Below are positions 25,948 to 40,100 of a stretch of DNA of 64,000 bases, piece after piece (position 1 is the first letter of the stretch; each line of letters opens with the position of its first letter). A program made the translations under genes and the position numbers. This stretch comes from Ianthella basta. Its lineage: Eukaryota > Porifera > Demospongiae > Verongiida > Ianthellidae. Below the pieces are notes generated by a model that made no database searches, was not told the DNA's origin, and worked only from the letters and a program-made list of their open reading frames with translations. Where the stretch lies: NCBI GenBank assembly GCA_964019415.1, contig OZ025878.1, positions 5,955,512 to 6,019,511 on the forward strand, in the 5' to 3' direction.

Positions 25948-26197
25948 GCAGAGTGTAGCCCTAGTGGTTTGCGATTTAATGGAAGCCCACTTGTTGGTGT
26001 AACCTTTGTTGATATCAAGACTTAGTGCAGTAGTGGTCCTGTCTGTGGCCCTGGAGCTCAATTTGACCCAACTGAGAACACAGGAGTGCACACATTGACA
26101 CACATACTTGCAAGTTCATGTTCATCATTCATGGCTGCATGGAACAGAGAGAACTCCTATGGCTTTGTTGCTGGAATGAAAGTGGACCTAATTGCTG
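25948..26197 (+). pseudogene. Fragment of an IgGFc-exon 3' end
   Basis: Starts inside the ECSPSGLRF codons and runs to the exon end 'attgctg|gtaggtatt'. Compared with genes 1-4 it has small insertions and deletions, for example at 'atcaagacttagtgcagt' and 'ggctgcatggaacagag', that break the frame. Follows the duplicated 3' flank directly. Confidence 0.85.
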
Positions 26198-27893
26198 GTA
26201 GGTATTGCAAGTTGTGCACTTTATGAGGCAATCTTTGAATATGTCAATGTGTCATGAAATATCCTTTTTTCTGTTCACTTCAGCAATTCAAGCATGCCGT
26301 GCATATCCCTTCCAGGATGTAACCATCTCTCCTTTCCACCTTGTCTGCCATGAACATATGGTGGTTAAGGTCTTGGATAAACTTGCCAATAATTGTGTAT
26401 AATTGAATAATAGTTGCGGTAATGAATCTTCATGAAGTGTTACACCTGCATGTACTGTATATGAATGCATTGTTACCCCTGCTACCAAAGCTATATACGT
26501 AGTATAGCCTTCTTATCTACAACTAGCTGACCAGTACTAATACATTATAATTTAGTGGGCTGTAGGAATTCACAAGACCCCTAGGTATGGTGTAGAGAGG
26601 GCCCTAATAGCTCACTAGACAACACACATTATAAGACCCAAGGGAACAGTCCTTGGTGCTGGTGATGCATGAATAGCCATGCCTTGAGCTGTGCACGCAC
26701 ATTTCATTAAACACTGCTATAGAAGAAGTTGTGAGGTGGTTATCCCAACATTTAAATATCAAATTTCAGAAAGTTGTCCCTATGCACCATCCATCACTTT
26801 TGCATGCTGCATAATGCCATCATCCATTTTCCTTTCTTTGTACCTGTGCATGTACACCATTACAAACCATACTGGCACTGCGTAGCTACACTCTGTCTGG
26901 GTGCGAAACCTGAACAACACAAAACAGCATGAGAGCAGATTGCAGGTGATGAATATGAGATACTTGTGTAGAGTTTAAGGAGTGACAAAGCTAGAAGAAA
27001 TGTGACAAACAAAGATTGAAGCAGTAGCAAAGCTGCAGCTCTAGAATTGGATAGAACGAAGTAGAGACTATGGATGCAGGTAGTTAATGAGGTAGAAATA
27101 TGACTGGTGAATTCATGCATTCATCTGTACTATGTTACCACACTCCAAATATCTATTGCTGTTGTTCATGACTAATATATATATTAAATAACCCTTTTCA
27201 GCCATCATTGTTGATTCATTATATATAGCAAGTAGCAGGTGTGCTAAAGTTCATTCAGATGTATAATGTTATAACCAAATGTCATCCTGATATCATCTCA
27301 TACACAATCATTTGGCATCAATCAGTGCTTTGAAAAGGTGATAAGAGTTTAAGGAATGACAATGTTAGATTGAGTAAGAAAGGTGGCATCAAACAAAGAG
27401 GAAAGCAGCATCTATGAATCTGGCTAGAAGGATCCAAAGTAGAGAGTACGACTGAAGGTTGATGATGCAGAAGAGATATGACTGGTGAATTCATGCATTC
27501 AGTACTGTGTTGCCACACCGTATATATCCAGAATTGCAGATTATTAACATATTAAATAACCATTTTTCAGCTATCAATGCTGATCTATTGTGGCAAGTAG
27601 CAATAGCAAGTGTGATAAAGATCATTCAGATAATTATATAATGTTAGCACCAAATGTCAGATAATCTCACACACAATCATTTGGCATCGGTACTATCCAA
27701 AAGTGATAAGTCTTAACACATAAATCAATCATTTGCACTTTAGTGATGATTTTACAACATAGCACCATGGTATAATGGTGATAATTATTATGATTCAGAA
27801 AATCCTGTGTCACATTCAACATCCCCACACAGCAGTTTCTCAAAGTGAAACAGCACTCCGATAGTGTTCACTTTCCTCAGAGGAGCAGCCTGG
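26198..27893. other. Intergenic with a ~380-bp tandem duplication (about 26968-27710)
   Basis: Two head-to-tail copies begin at 'gagtttaaggagtgacaaag' (about 26968) and 'gagtttaaggaatgacaatg' (about 27346) and share 'actggtgaattcatgcattc' and 'acacaatcatttggcatc'. No coding signal. The last part is the 5' flank of gene 3. Confidence 0.65.
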
Positions 27894-28049
27894 ATGTTGT
27901 CTCAGGGAGCTCTCTTCCTTGTCCTGCTGGTTCTCGACACCTGTAGTGGAGTTGTAAAAGGTCAGAGTAGTAGCTATATACAGTAAATCATACTGACAAA
28001 AGTTGCATAGTCAGTACTTTAATTATTTAGCTACATTTCATAATTATTT

Positions 28050-28121
<72 letters not shown>

Positions 28122-31100
28122 ATGCTTGTGCATGCATACATGTGAGGTGCATGTATGTGTATATACTGTTTACAGAATGGTGCATGGGTTCAGTAAGGCA
28201 TATTAATCCCATGCACTCTAAACTCCAATTAACAGCAATGTATTCATTTCATTCTGTGACTACTACTTGTGCATTTTTCTGTACAATCAGGTGTCAATCA
28301 TGAAGGCAGTGAATTCCTGGTTGCATTTGGACCCAACCAGGGAGATTCTTTAGACGCATCCTTGCTGGTGACTACGGATGAAGAAGAAACAATCTCATTT
28401 TGGGTGGCTTACAATGAAATATTAGGAAATAGGGTAACAGGAGTTGTTATCAATAACACTTTTACTGTGCAAAAAGGTGGCGAGATAAGAATAACAATCC
28501 CAAGAAGCAATGAAATCTCTGGAAGCTTCACTATTGACCCGTCTAAGACAATCACCATCAAAGCATCTGATGACAAGTTGCTGACAGTTGTGGGAGTCAA
28601 TGAAGAGTCTGCTTCCACTGATGCATTCCTTGCTCTGCCCAAGATTGTGACCAAGACTGGAACATATGAATACTTTGTTATGTCTGCTGAATCAAGTAAC
28701 CTTGCAGGATCAACTGCTGCACGATCTTTCTTTGGCATCATCACCAATGAGGATGACACAACCATCACAATCAATCCCAAAGCAGTGATCCGTGTTCCTT
28801 TTCCTCCAGGCGTATTTCGATCTAATATCGAAACAACTGCAACTATTGCTAACAAAGGTACTCTTATTGCAGGTGTAAGTCGTACAGATCTCACTGGCAG
28901 TCGAATCACCTCAAACAAGCCACTCACACTCACTAGTGGCCATGAATGTACACACCTTCCTATCAATTTAGCAAACTGTGATCACATGGTAGAGTACTTT
29001 CCACCAACAGAGACCTGGGGCATGAAGTTTTTCCTTGTACCACTCAAGACTCGCCATGCAGATGGGTACCGCATCATGACTAGTGAAGATGGTACTCAGT
29101 GTCAAGTAACATGCAATGATAATGCAGGCAATCCCTCCCATTCAGAAGAGATTGTGTTGCAGAATGCAGGAGACTTCAGACAGTTCATATACAGTAATGA
29201 TCGCTTCTGTTGTGTTGAATGCAATCAGCCATGTTTGTTGGTGCAGTACAGCTTGAGTTCAGACTATGACAACAACATAGAGGCTGATCCCTTCATGAGC
29301 ATGATCCCTCCAGTGCAGCAGTATTCCAAGGACTATCAAATCATCTTCTTTGAGAGCCTATCATTGGATACTGCAGGTGTCCCAGTGCAGTTTGATATTC
29401 AGATGAATTTGGTTGTCCCAGTGGAGTGTAGCCCTAGTGATTTGCGATTTGATGGAAACCCACTTGTTGGTGTAACCTTTGTTGATTTCAAGTGCAATGA
29501 TAGTTCTGTCTGTGGCCGTGGAACTCAATTTGACCCAACTGAGAACACAGGAGTGCACACGTTGACGCATATCGACCCTACTTGCAAGTTCATGTTCACC
29601 ACTTATGGCTGGGACAGAGAGAACTCCTACGGCTATGTTGCTGGAATGGAAGTGGACCCAATTGCTGGTAGGTATTGCAATTGTCAACTCCATTGAAAAC
29701 TAGTTATTGACGTGTATATCCTTGTAAGCATTCAGTTTGGACAATGTGTTAATAATAGCACAAATAATCAGACTGGCTACAGGCTAATGCTAGGTGGGGA
29801 ATTCCCCAGGAACAAACTCAAGCAGACCAGGCCAATGCATAGGCTGCATTTCTGCTTTATTGAAACCACAAATCCTTCATTTATAATGTAATCTTGTTAG
29901 CCCGACTGTTGTGCTCTGCCCTGTTCAACAGTCCGGCTCACTAGGCTACAAATGAAATGAATAGCAAATAGGCTTTATATCAAGTGCCTGGAAGTAGAAT
30001 CAACAAGGTTGTCACTGGATGTTTCAGCCATGAAGGCCTTCATCAAAAATTAATGAAGGACTTTATGGCCCTTTCTATATAAATATAAGGGCATTTAACA
30101 CATTTCTCAGCTAAGGCATAAATTTGAATGTGCAAATTGTTCCACTTAGGGGGAATACTATAATGTGAAACTATTAAAGTTTTGATTGTTACTTTGTTCC
30201 ACTGCAGTGAGGCATCATTTCTCAGCATCCTTCTATGTGGTATATGAAAACAGTAAATCAGTTCAACTATTAGTTGTAGCATCCAAGGAAGCTGTATTGG
30301 AATATTCTCTATCAATTCATTTTAAGAATGGATCAGCTACTTGTGAGTGAAAGATGATGGTAAACACTGTCATAATAATGGGTATATCTGCCTTAATTAA
30401 TGTACACACACACTAATTATAGAACAGTTCATTTCGTGCGATGAATTATGCAATGTTATCACATACTAAGTACAATTCGAGATGTAAGTACATAAGTCAT
30501 TCTTGATATATAACTAGAATTTACGAAGATTTTCTACAAAAATAGTAAGAATGTAGGGATGGCACAAAACTACCTATATAAACAAGTAAAGGCTGTTACA
30601 AGGTGGAGCATTAGCCATGGTCTCTACATGCAAGAACATTGCACCTTATAGAGTCATACATCCTTGAATGTAGGACTATAATATGTCATTTTCTCGCCAA
30701 CAGACCATGTTCGCTTGCCCTCCAGGTCAGTTTAGTGTAAGAATAATTAGTATTTAACCCTACCTAGCTTTGTTTTGGTGGTTTTTGGCTCTTTTCGCGG
30801 TTTCGTTCCTATGCCAATGTATTGTGAATTCGAAACACCCTGTACCATCCATACTAAGAAAGTGCAATCGTACTTTCTAATTATAGCAAATTTGTAGTGG
30901 AAAATCTACATTAAACTGAGTGTATATATAGAATGCAACTGTTAATGTATACAGACACAAAGACGATAGTAAACTGTGCCATAACTATCTGCGTACTGTT
31001 CAGAACCTATCTCATGCATTTGCAGTATGTGTATCTGCAGATATTTGAACATGCACAAGGCACTGTGATGAGTGTGCGGTGGCAAATGGCTGAATGCAAT

Positions 31101-34100
31101 GCTTGCGCTGTCTCCATATCTATCGTTTTCTATATACTAGTTGGAAGCGACTATACCACAATTACTGGAAATGAAGACATCACAGCAGTGTTTTCCAAGG
31201 GATCCAGGTCTACCCTTGTGGAGATTCTTATTCATCATGACCTGTTGGATGAGGGTGAGGAGTACTTCACTGCAGAGTTACCATCAGAATCTAATGCCAC
31301 AGACACATCAGCTACCATCACCATTCGGGACACTGCCATAGTACTGTGCACTTTTGATAGATCAGAGTACACTGTCTTCGAGTCAGTTGGAAGTGTCAGT
31401 CTCACTCTTAGCTCCAGTAAGGCCATTCCACACTCAAACTTTACAGTACAAGTGGACACAGTATACGGCATTGGCAATGCATCAGGTGAGTGTTGCTGCA
31501 AGAGCCATGACAAATGAATGCATGATTTTAATAATTATTATGCCTGCATCTGTGTCAGAAATGTGTGATAATGTTTGTATACTAATTTTATTCTATTGCA
31601 GATGGATTTGACTTCAACGGAGGTTCCTATGAAGGGATTTTCTTAGAAAATGAGACATCTGCTGTGATTAACATCCCTATCGTCAAAGATCTGAACTCAA
31701 ATGAAGGCACAGAGTATTTTATGGTGCAGTTGTCAGGCCATTCAATCATATCAGATGATGTGGTAATAGGCATAGGAAGTATTCGAGAGGCAACTGTTTA
31801 CATTCAGGAAGAGATTCTTGTATCTTTCCAAGAAGAACATGTTCAAGTAGCAGAAGGAGGAAGTCTCATTTTGACTGTAACTGCTAATGCTGCCAGTGAT
31901 GAGGATTTCAATGTCACTGTGAACATCACTAGCAACAATGCTCAATGTAAGTTGGTGCACAAGTGGCCTGAAGAATTGTAAATGGCTGCAATTACAATGA
32001 CATAATACACAATGCACCCTTGTAGGTATGGAGGACATGCATTGCAATGTGTCCTTAGTAACTTTCAAAAGTGGATCAGAAGTTGCAAGTGTCAACATTC
32101 CACTAGTGGATGATAATATACCAGAGTGTGATGAAACATTTACAGCACACATCATCACTCTCAGAGATGGATTCAGACTTGGTCAGCACCCTTCAACTTT
32201 CGTCACAATTTTAGACGAAGGTAACGATGATGTTCCACTGTTCCTATTTTAGAACTTGCCTTGCTACATATCACCTTATTTGGTCCAACCACTGTCCTTT
32301 AAGATAAGACAAAGTAATTACCTATAATTACCTCTGTCAATAATTAGGCAACCACATGTGTAGGTGCAATGCTATTGTTTACACATACACACATGCTTGT
32401 ATACTTGATCAGATCAGTGTTTGATGCCATTGCCCTGCAGCTACAGTGTATGACCAAAATGATATCAAAAGTTACAGTATCTGCTGTGTTCTTGTCCTTG
32501 ACTGCGTATTGATTATGATAGATGCACAAGAAGAGTTCTGCTTCAGTGAAGAGAATACAGAATTGGCAATTGCAAACCTTAAAGAAGTGGCTGTCAATAT
32601 AACACGGAGCAGTCCGGCTTGTGGTGTAGCTTCCATTACTCTGAATCTCTCTTTAAAGAGCAAAGGAATGACTTTGTGTAAGTATAATTATATAGCTGTA
32701 CATGAATTCAAGAGTTACGTATATGCCTAGCTATAGGTAAGGCAACTCTATACATACTATTGTCTTATCATCTACAGCCTTAGATTCAAGCTGCCAATTC
32801 AGACCGATGGAATTACACACTATTTGTGCCATTGACATGGATGGCACAAATATTGACATTGAAGCCAGTGCTGTTTCAGGAATTGTGACACTGAATCATG
32901 GGCAAGAGATGACCAATTCCTCTTGCAATCAAACAAAGGAAGTTATCATATACAATGGTGAGTCATCTGAGTTAACTCCTTTATTGTAGACTCTTATATT
33001 ATGAATAACCATTCCAAGTACTACTACAGCTTTCATCCATTGATGCTCAGGCTGTATAAATTCAACATTCTTGCTGCAAACTACAAACATATTTCTTGAT
33101 CAAGGGACATTGTTGTGCACAAAGGATGGGACCTTTTGATCAGTGGATCTTCTTCAGCTGTTACACCTGTAACAGCAATCGAAATGTCCTGTCTTTTATT
33201 GAAGTGACTGTTTCTAAAATATGCTCGTCAATTTCCTTAACCATCACTGTGACACATCACACAGCGATGAACTCTGGCTACCATATTAAAAACAAGTTTG
33301 TTAGTTTTGTTCTCAACACAGCAGTACAGCTCAAAACCTCTAAGTGTGCCCCCTTCCTCAATGCAGTACCTGAATATTCCTGGAAGATAACAGAAATGAA
33401 AGTAAATGCCACTGAAGGGGAATCTTCTATGCAACTAGAGGTTACTATCCTGAGAAGCAGTATACCCAACTCTCATCATGAGTTTTGCACAAGGGCATGT
33501 CCCAGTGAAAGTTTAAGACTTCTCAATGAGACTGCTGACAGTAAGTTGAGATGGGTATGCACTAGCTAGCATTATTATCTACTCACAGAGTCAATTATAA
33601 CAATTATAAATTATTATCTATTACAGTTGCTTTGATGCTGTACAAGGCTTTATGTTATAATTATTCTACACTAATCTAGGCATTATGCTTAATTTTGCAA
33701 ATGCACATGGTTTGTGAATGTCATTACTGACTCTTTTATACCTACACATGTCATCATAGGTTACAAACTGGCACAAAGTCCTTGCTGCTACTTTGAAATG
33801 AACGGCACTGAAGCCACTTGTAATCTCACTGTCAATGCTCTGCCATCTTCTATGGTGGGAGATGAGAGTGTACTTGAAATTAAGTTGGTCTCTGCAAGGT
33901 GCAACTTTGTGTCCAACATGAGTCAGTTGCTGGTTCTAGTGAGGCACATAGCTGGTGCAGGTGAGTGGGTTGCATGCATGCGCATGATTGATTGCCTCAA
34001 GCCCATTGTAAGGACATAAGAATGCAATTCAGAGTAGTGCTCTTTAGTGCTGCATTGGAGAATGTGACCTAGTGTGATCCACATGTGCATGAAAGCATCT

Positions 34101-37100
34101 TTCTACATTTTAATGAAATTTGTAGCTGCATGCACAACACAGGGACTGTTGACCACTGCTGCATATACATATCTTGTTGTGTTTATGCAGCTCCCAGTAC
34201 ACCTACTAGCAGCCCAACTGGTATGATGGCAACGCCAACCGACAGTACTACCACCATCATCATTGTGGTTCTCGTTCTTTCGTTACTATCTGCTGGGGGA
34301 GCTTGTGCAGCTATCACAGCTTGCATCTGGTACAGAGTGAGAAAATCTAGAGAACAGAAGACAGAGAGGTATAGTGCATTGTACACTGGGTATATGCATG
34401 GATTGACAATCAGTAAAGAAATATTGACATTATAGGTATGCAACATTTCAAAATATTGACAAACTTTACCTGTGAGCAGAAATTTAACCTAATATCTGAG
34501 AGGAACAGTTGGATTTACTCATGTATGTTCTTTAATTGTAGAATGATTCCGTCAGCACAATACCATACAAGTGGACAAGGAAATGTTGAGGTATGTATTA
34601 CTCAGAGAGAATTAGCTTCAAAATTACCTTGTATAAATGCATACTAACTGTGCACTTTGTTATAATGTTTAATATACTAGCATTGCAAGTGCATTTAGGA
34701 TCTGTATATAAACACCAATTTACGAATTTGAAATAATTTAAGTGTATTTCTGTTTTTGCATACAGATCGTACACTTCTCTGATACAACTCCAGATGATTG
34801 GGAGCTTTCCAGGGAAGAGATTGAAATTGGTGATAAAGTGGGTCAGGGGAACTATGGAGATGTGTTCAGAGGGCAGCTGGCGATGACAGCCATGTCCCTC
34901 AGGATCTATGCTCACAAGCAAGAAATGGAGTTTGAAGGGAAATCACATCGCACTGTTGCAGTGAAAATGCTTCGACGTTAGTTAGCCTAGTTATATATAT
35001 ACTTTGTACCTCATTCACAGGCAATTAATCCCTCTTGCATTGGGTTCACTTGAAAGTAAATCTACTGTGTATTAAAATGTGTCTCGCCAATTTAGGTTTC
35101 AGCAGTGATAATGAGAGAAGTCTCTTTACGGATGAGATTAATGTGATGAAGAGAGTGTCTGATGGCATCAATCCACATGTCCTCAAGATGATTGGCTGTG
35201 TCACCACCACACAGCCAATGATGCTGGTCATGCAGTTTGTTCCCAATGGGAGCCTGAAAGACTACCTCAGAGCAAAGAAGGGAGCTATTGAAGTAAGTAA
35301 TACTGAAACATCTTAATGCCTCACTGCTGTGTAGTCATTCAGTGACAAAAATGAGCCCGAACTTATATAAAAAGCAATTTACAGAATAGAACAAACGGCA
35401 ATTCAGTATGATAGCTGTATAGTCAAAGAGAAACTGACCAATCAGCAAGTGAGCACAGTTAGATGTCTTTCGAGGTCAGAAGAGTCCTGCAATTTGATGT
35501 AAGTTAGCTACATCGTTGCTTTGTACATTTACTGATGATACTGACGCTGAGCAAGAAAGTGGTTGCTGACTAGTAAAATTGCAGAAGGTGACCAACATAA
35601 GCATAAGTGGACAGTTGGTTCTAGTGCAAAATGTCAAGTGACCTTGCATCAGCAGTGTGCACTGGTGGTTCTATATCCATTATTTATGAATATAGCAAGA
35701 ATTACTGCACTTCCCTTGCAGTGACCACCCTCTCCAAATCACAGTCATTCATTTGTGATGATGGTTTTTGTACTGTATACACTGATTTATGGTTTTGTCT
35801 GTTACTATTTGTGGTAGTGTTACATTATTATTTGCTGTTATATTTGGTAGTGACTGCTGTGTCTGCTGTTATACTTAGTAGCATGTCTGGTGTTCACTTA
35901 TTGCGCATGCGTAGTGTGTTGGCACGTTGTTGCAGTGTTATTTGGAATCATTGCTGACGGTGTTCCCAGTGCGTTGCATGATCGAGTCGCGATCGTTTGT
36001 CTGTGATAGAGAAGACATCACAAGTGGCGACGAAGGTGGGATATGGCAGTTGCAGCAATTGGTCAAGTGGAGACCTTCGATGCCGACCGCGAATCGATCG
36101 CGGCTTATCTGGAGAGGATTGACTTGTTCCTGGCGGCTAACGCGATACCGGACGACCGCAAAGTCCCAGTTTTTCTTACCCTCGTTGGTGGGCAGACGTA
36201 TGCCCTCTTGAGGGACTTGTTGTCACCAGTTAAACCATCCGTGAAAACGCTGGCGCAGCTCAAGGAGACGCTGAAGAAGCACTATGAACCCAAGAAGATC
36301 ATTATGGCGGAACGTTTTCGGTTCCATCAGCGACGACAGGAACCGGGAGAGACCGTGGCCAAGTTCGAAGCGGAGTTGCGGAAGTTGGCATCCAGGTGTG
36401 AGTTTGGGGAAGGGCTGGAAGATGCTTTGAGGGATCGATTGGTTTGTGGCCTGAGGGAGGAGGTGCACCGTAAGCGCCTGCTAGCTGAGTCCGAGTTGAC
36501 TCTGAGTAAGGCACTGACCATAGCACATAGCTTGGAGTTAGCAGAGCAGAATGCTAGAGAGTTGAGAGGTGCTGTCTCCAGTAGTGCTGTTCACCAGGTT
36601 TCTCATAGCAGGACCCCATACAAAGGGCCAGCCCAGTGTCATAGCAGCAGTAAACCCCAGGGTCATGGGAAGGAGTGCTATCGCTGTGGTAGCACTGATC
36701 ACTTGGCTGCTACATGTCGTTTTATTGATACCATTTGCCACCAGTGTAAGAAAAGGGGGCATTTGGCTCGTGTCTGCCGTTCAGCCAAGTCTAGAGGGGG
36801 GCACAAGGGTGCTAGGCCTCAGGGCTCTAGAACACAGCGACTGGCTACAGTGGAGGTGTCAGAGGAAGCCGACCTTCCTATTATGTGCCTAGGATCCAGG
36901 CGGACTGATCCAATTGTAGTAGAGGTCGGGGTAGAGGGTGTCCCTGTGTCAATGGAAGTTGACACAGGTGCGGCTGTGTCCATAATGTCACTGAAGCAGC
37001 AACAGGAGCTGTTTCCGGATGGACAGCTGCAGCCGGCTGGTATTGCCTTGCACACGTACACTGCACAGCGAGTGGAAGTGGTGGGCAGTTTGCCTGTCCA

Positions 37101-40100
37101 TGTTGTGTACAAAGACCAGGAGAAGGATCTGTCATTGATCATAGTGAAGAACGAGGGACCAGCCTTGCTAGGGAGAGATTGGCTGGCTCACATTCGCCTT
37201 GACTGGGCTCTCCTTGCATACCAGACGCGAGGTAATCTTCCGCTGGAGGAGCTTCTGCACAAATACGAAGAGGTATTCCGTGAGGAGCTCGGGACAGTGA
37301 AGTCCGTTCAGGTCAATTTGAAGTTGAAGGAGAATAGCCAGCCCAAGTTTTTTCGTCCACGTTCGGTCCCTTTTGCCATCAAAGACGCCATTGGCAAAGA
37401 AATTGAACGTTTAGAATCCAGTGGAGTCTTGGAGAAGGTAGAGTTCAGTAAGTGGGCTACTCCCATCGTACCTGTCCCCAAGAAAGACGGTTCTTTCCGT
37501 CTGTGTGGTGACTACAAGGTAACCCTTAACCCTGCTCTGGAGGTGGACCAGCACCCTCTTCCCAAACCAGAAGAGATCTTCGCCTCATTGGCTGGTGGCC
37601 AGTCGTTTAGTAAGCTGGATTTGTCGCAAGCGTATCAGCAGTTGCCGTTAGATGCTGTTTCCAGTGAGCTGGTGACGATCAATACACATCTTGGTCTTTA
37701 CCGTTACACCCGCTTGCCATTTGGCGTGGCATCTGCTCCCGCCATATTTCAACGCACCATGGACGCGGTCCTCCATGGTTTGCCTCGGGTGATGTGTTAC
37801 TTGGATGACATCATCCTGACTGGGTCGACTGAGGCAGAGCACTTAGCCACTCTAGCAACTGTCCTGGAGCGCCTCCGTAGCCATGGGTTCAGGTTGAAGC
37901 GTCAGAAGTGCTCATTCCTTCAGCCGTCGGTAGAGTACTTGGGGCATGTGGTGGATGCACAAGGTCTGCACACAACCAGAGGAAAACAGCAGGCCATGGC
38001 AGATGCTCCTACACCCACCAATCTCACTGAGTTGCGTTCCTTCCTGGGGTTGGTGAACTATTATGGACGGTTCATTTCAAACCTGGCAACCCGGTTACAA
38101 CCTTTGACTCAGTTGCTCCACAAGGGTGAGTCATGGAAGTGGACAGTGGAGTGTGAAACAGCATTCAGGGACATCAAGGCAGTTTTGTCTTCGTCACAGG
38201 TCCTTGCCCATTACGACCCGTCATTGCCTCTATCACTTGCAGCTGATGCGTCACCATACGGAGTGGGTGCCGTAATCTCTCAGCAGTATTCGGATGGGTC
38301 GGAGAGGCCCATTGCCTATGCCTCACGTACGCTAACAGCCAGTGAGAAGAACTATCCGCAAATCGAGAAGGAAGCTTTGGCCCTGGTGTTTGGTGTCAAA
38401 CGGTTTCACCAATACCTGTATGGACGGAAGTTTTGCCTTATAACGGATCACAAACCCCTGACAACCATCCTGGCCTCAGATCAGGCTATTCCTTCGCTAT
38501 CTGCTGCTCGCTTGCAGAGATGGGCTATTCTGCTGTCAGCCTATCGTTATGACATCCGTTTTCGTCGTACACAGGATCACGCAAATGCTGATGGGCTGTC
38601 ACGGCTGCCAGTGTCCGTTCCACCTGGAGAGGAGTTCTCCAGTGTAGCAGCCTGTTTCAACCTCGCACAGATTAACTCACTTCCAGTCACAGCTGGCGCA
38701 GTCGCTACAGCCACACGGCAGGATCCCCTTTTGAGTAAGGTGTTGCTGTACTTGCGGCAAGGGTGGCCTGCTAGTGTGCCAGCAGAACTGCAACTGTTCT
38801 CGTCACGTCGGCTGGAGCTCACCGTGGAAAGCCAATGTCTGCTATGGGGCATCCGAGTGGTTGTTCCTCAGAAGCTGAGGGCCTCAGTCTTGAAAGAGCT
38901 ACACAGTGACCATGGTGGAATGGTCAGGATGAAGTCTGTGGCGAGGAGCTATTTCTGGTGGCCAGGTCTTGACAAGGATGTAGAGGGGATTGTGAAATCC
39001 TGCCAGTCATGCCAGGCTGTCAAGAGTGCTCCCAGTAGTGCACCTTTGCACCCGTGGGTCTGGCCGGAGCATCCGTGGCAACGGGTGCACATTGACTTTG
39101 CTGGGCCGTTTAAGGGTAGGATGTTCTTTCTACTCATTGATGCACACTCCAAGTGGCCAGAAATCCACGAAATGCCATCAACCACTGCCGATCGCACCAT
39201 TGCGGTGCTGAGACACATCTTCGCAGCTTATGGGTTGCCTCAGCAAGTGGTATCTGACAATGGGCCACAGTTTACTTCAGGAGAGTTCATGGACTTCTTG
39301 CAGTCAAATGGGGTGAAGCATGTGCGGACAGCACCGTATCATCCTTCCTCGAACGGAGCAGTTGAACGTCTGGTGCAAACTTTTAAGCAGTCAATGAAAG
39401 CCGGAGAGGGGGATGGCAGACCACTGCAGCACCAGTTGCAGAGTTTTCTCATGTCTTATCGCAGTACTCCACATGCCACAACTGGGGTATCACCAGCGTC
39501 TTTGTTTCTGGGTCGTCCCATCCGAACTCGGTTTGACTTGTTGAGGCCTAACCTGGGAGAGAGAGTTTGTGTTTCCCAAGGCAAGCAGAAAAGCCACCAT
39601 GACAGGAAAGGCACACTGAGAGAGGTTGCAGTCGGTGCCAGGGTGATGGTGCGAGATGGGAGGGACGCATTTCGTTGGGTTCCAGGTACTATTCTGGAAC
39701 GTCGAGGACCAGTCTCGTACGTGGTAGAATTGGATAGTGGTGTGGTTGGCAGGAAGCATGTGGATCACATCCGAGCCTGGGAAGAGCAGGACTCAGACTT
39801 GCAATCAGCCACGCAGACTCCGACACCGGAGCCAATTGACGTGTTGCCACCGGTATCCTTGCCAGAGGAAACTGTTGTGGCTGGTACCGATAGTTCCGTA
39901 GAGTCGGTGTCACCTTCACAGGAGAATCCTGTGTCATCATCTGGGCTGCCGCCTCAGCCCTCGGCAGAGGACACACGCCGTCCTCCACAAGTACGACGTT
40001 CAACACGGGTTCGCCGTCCCGTGGACAGATTTACCTTTTGATACATTGGGTTTTGTTTTAAGAGGGGAGGAGTGTACTGTATACACTGATTTATGGTTTT

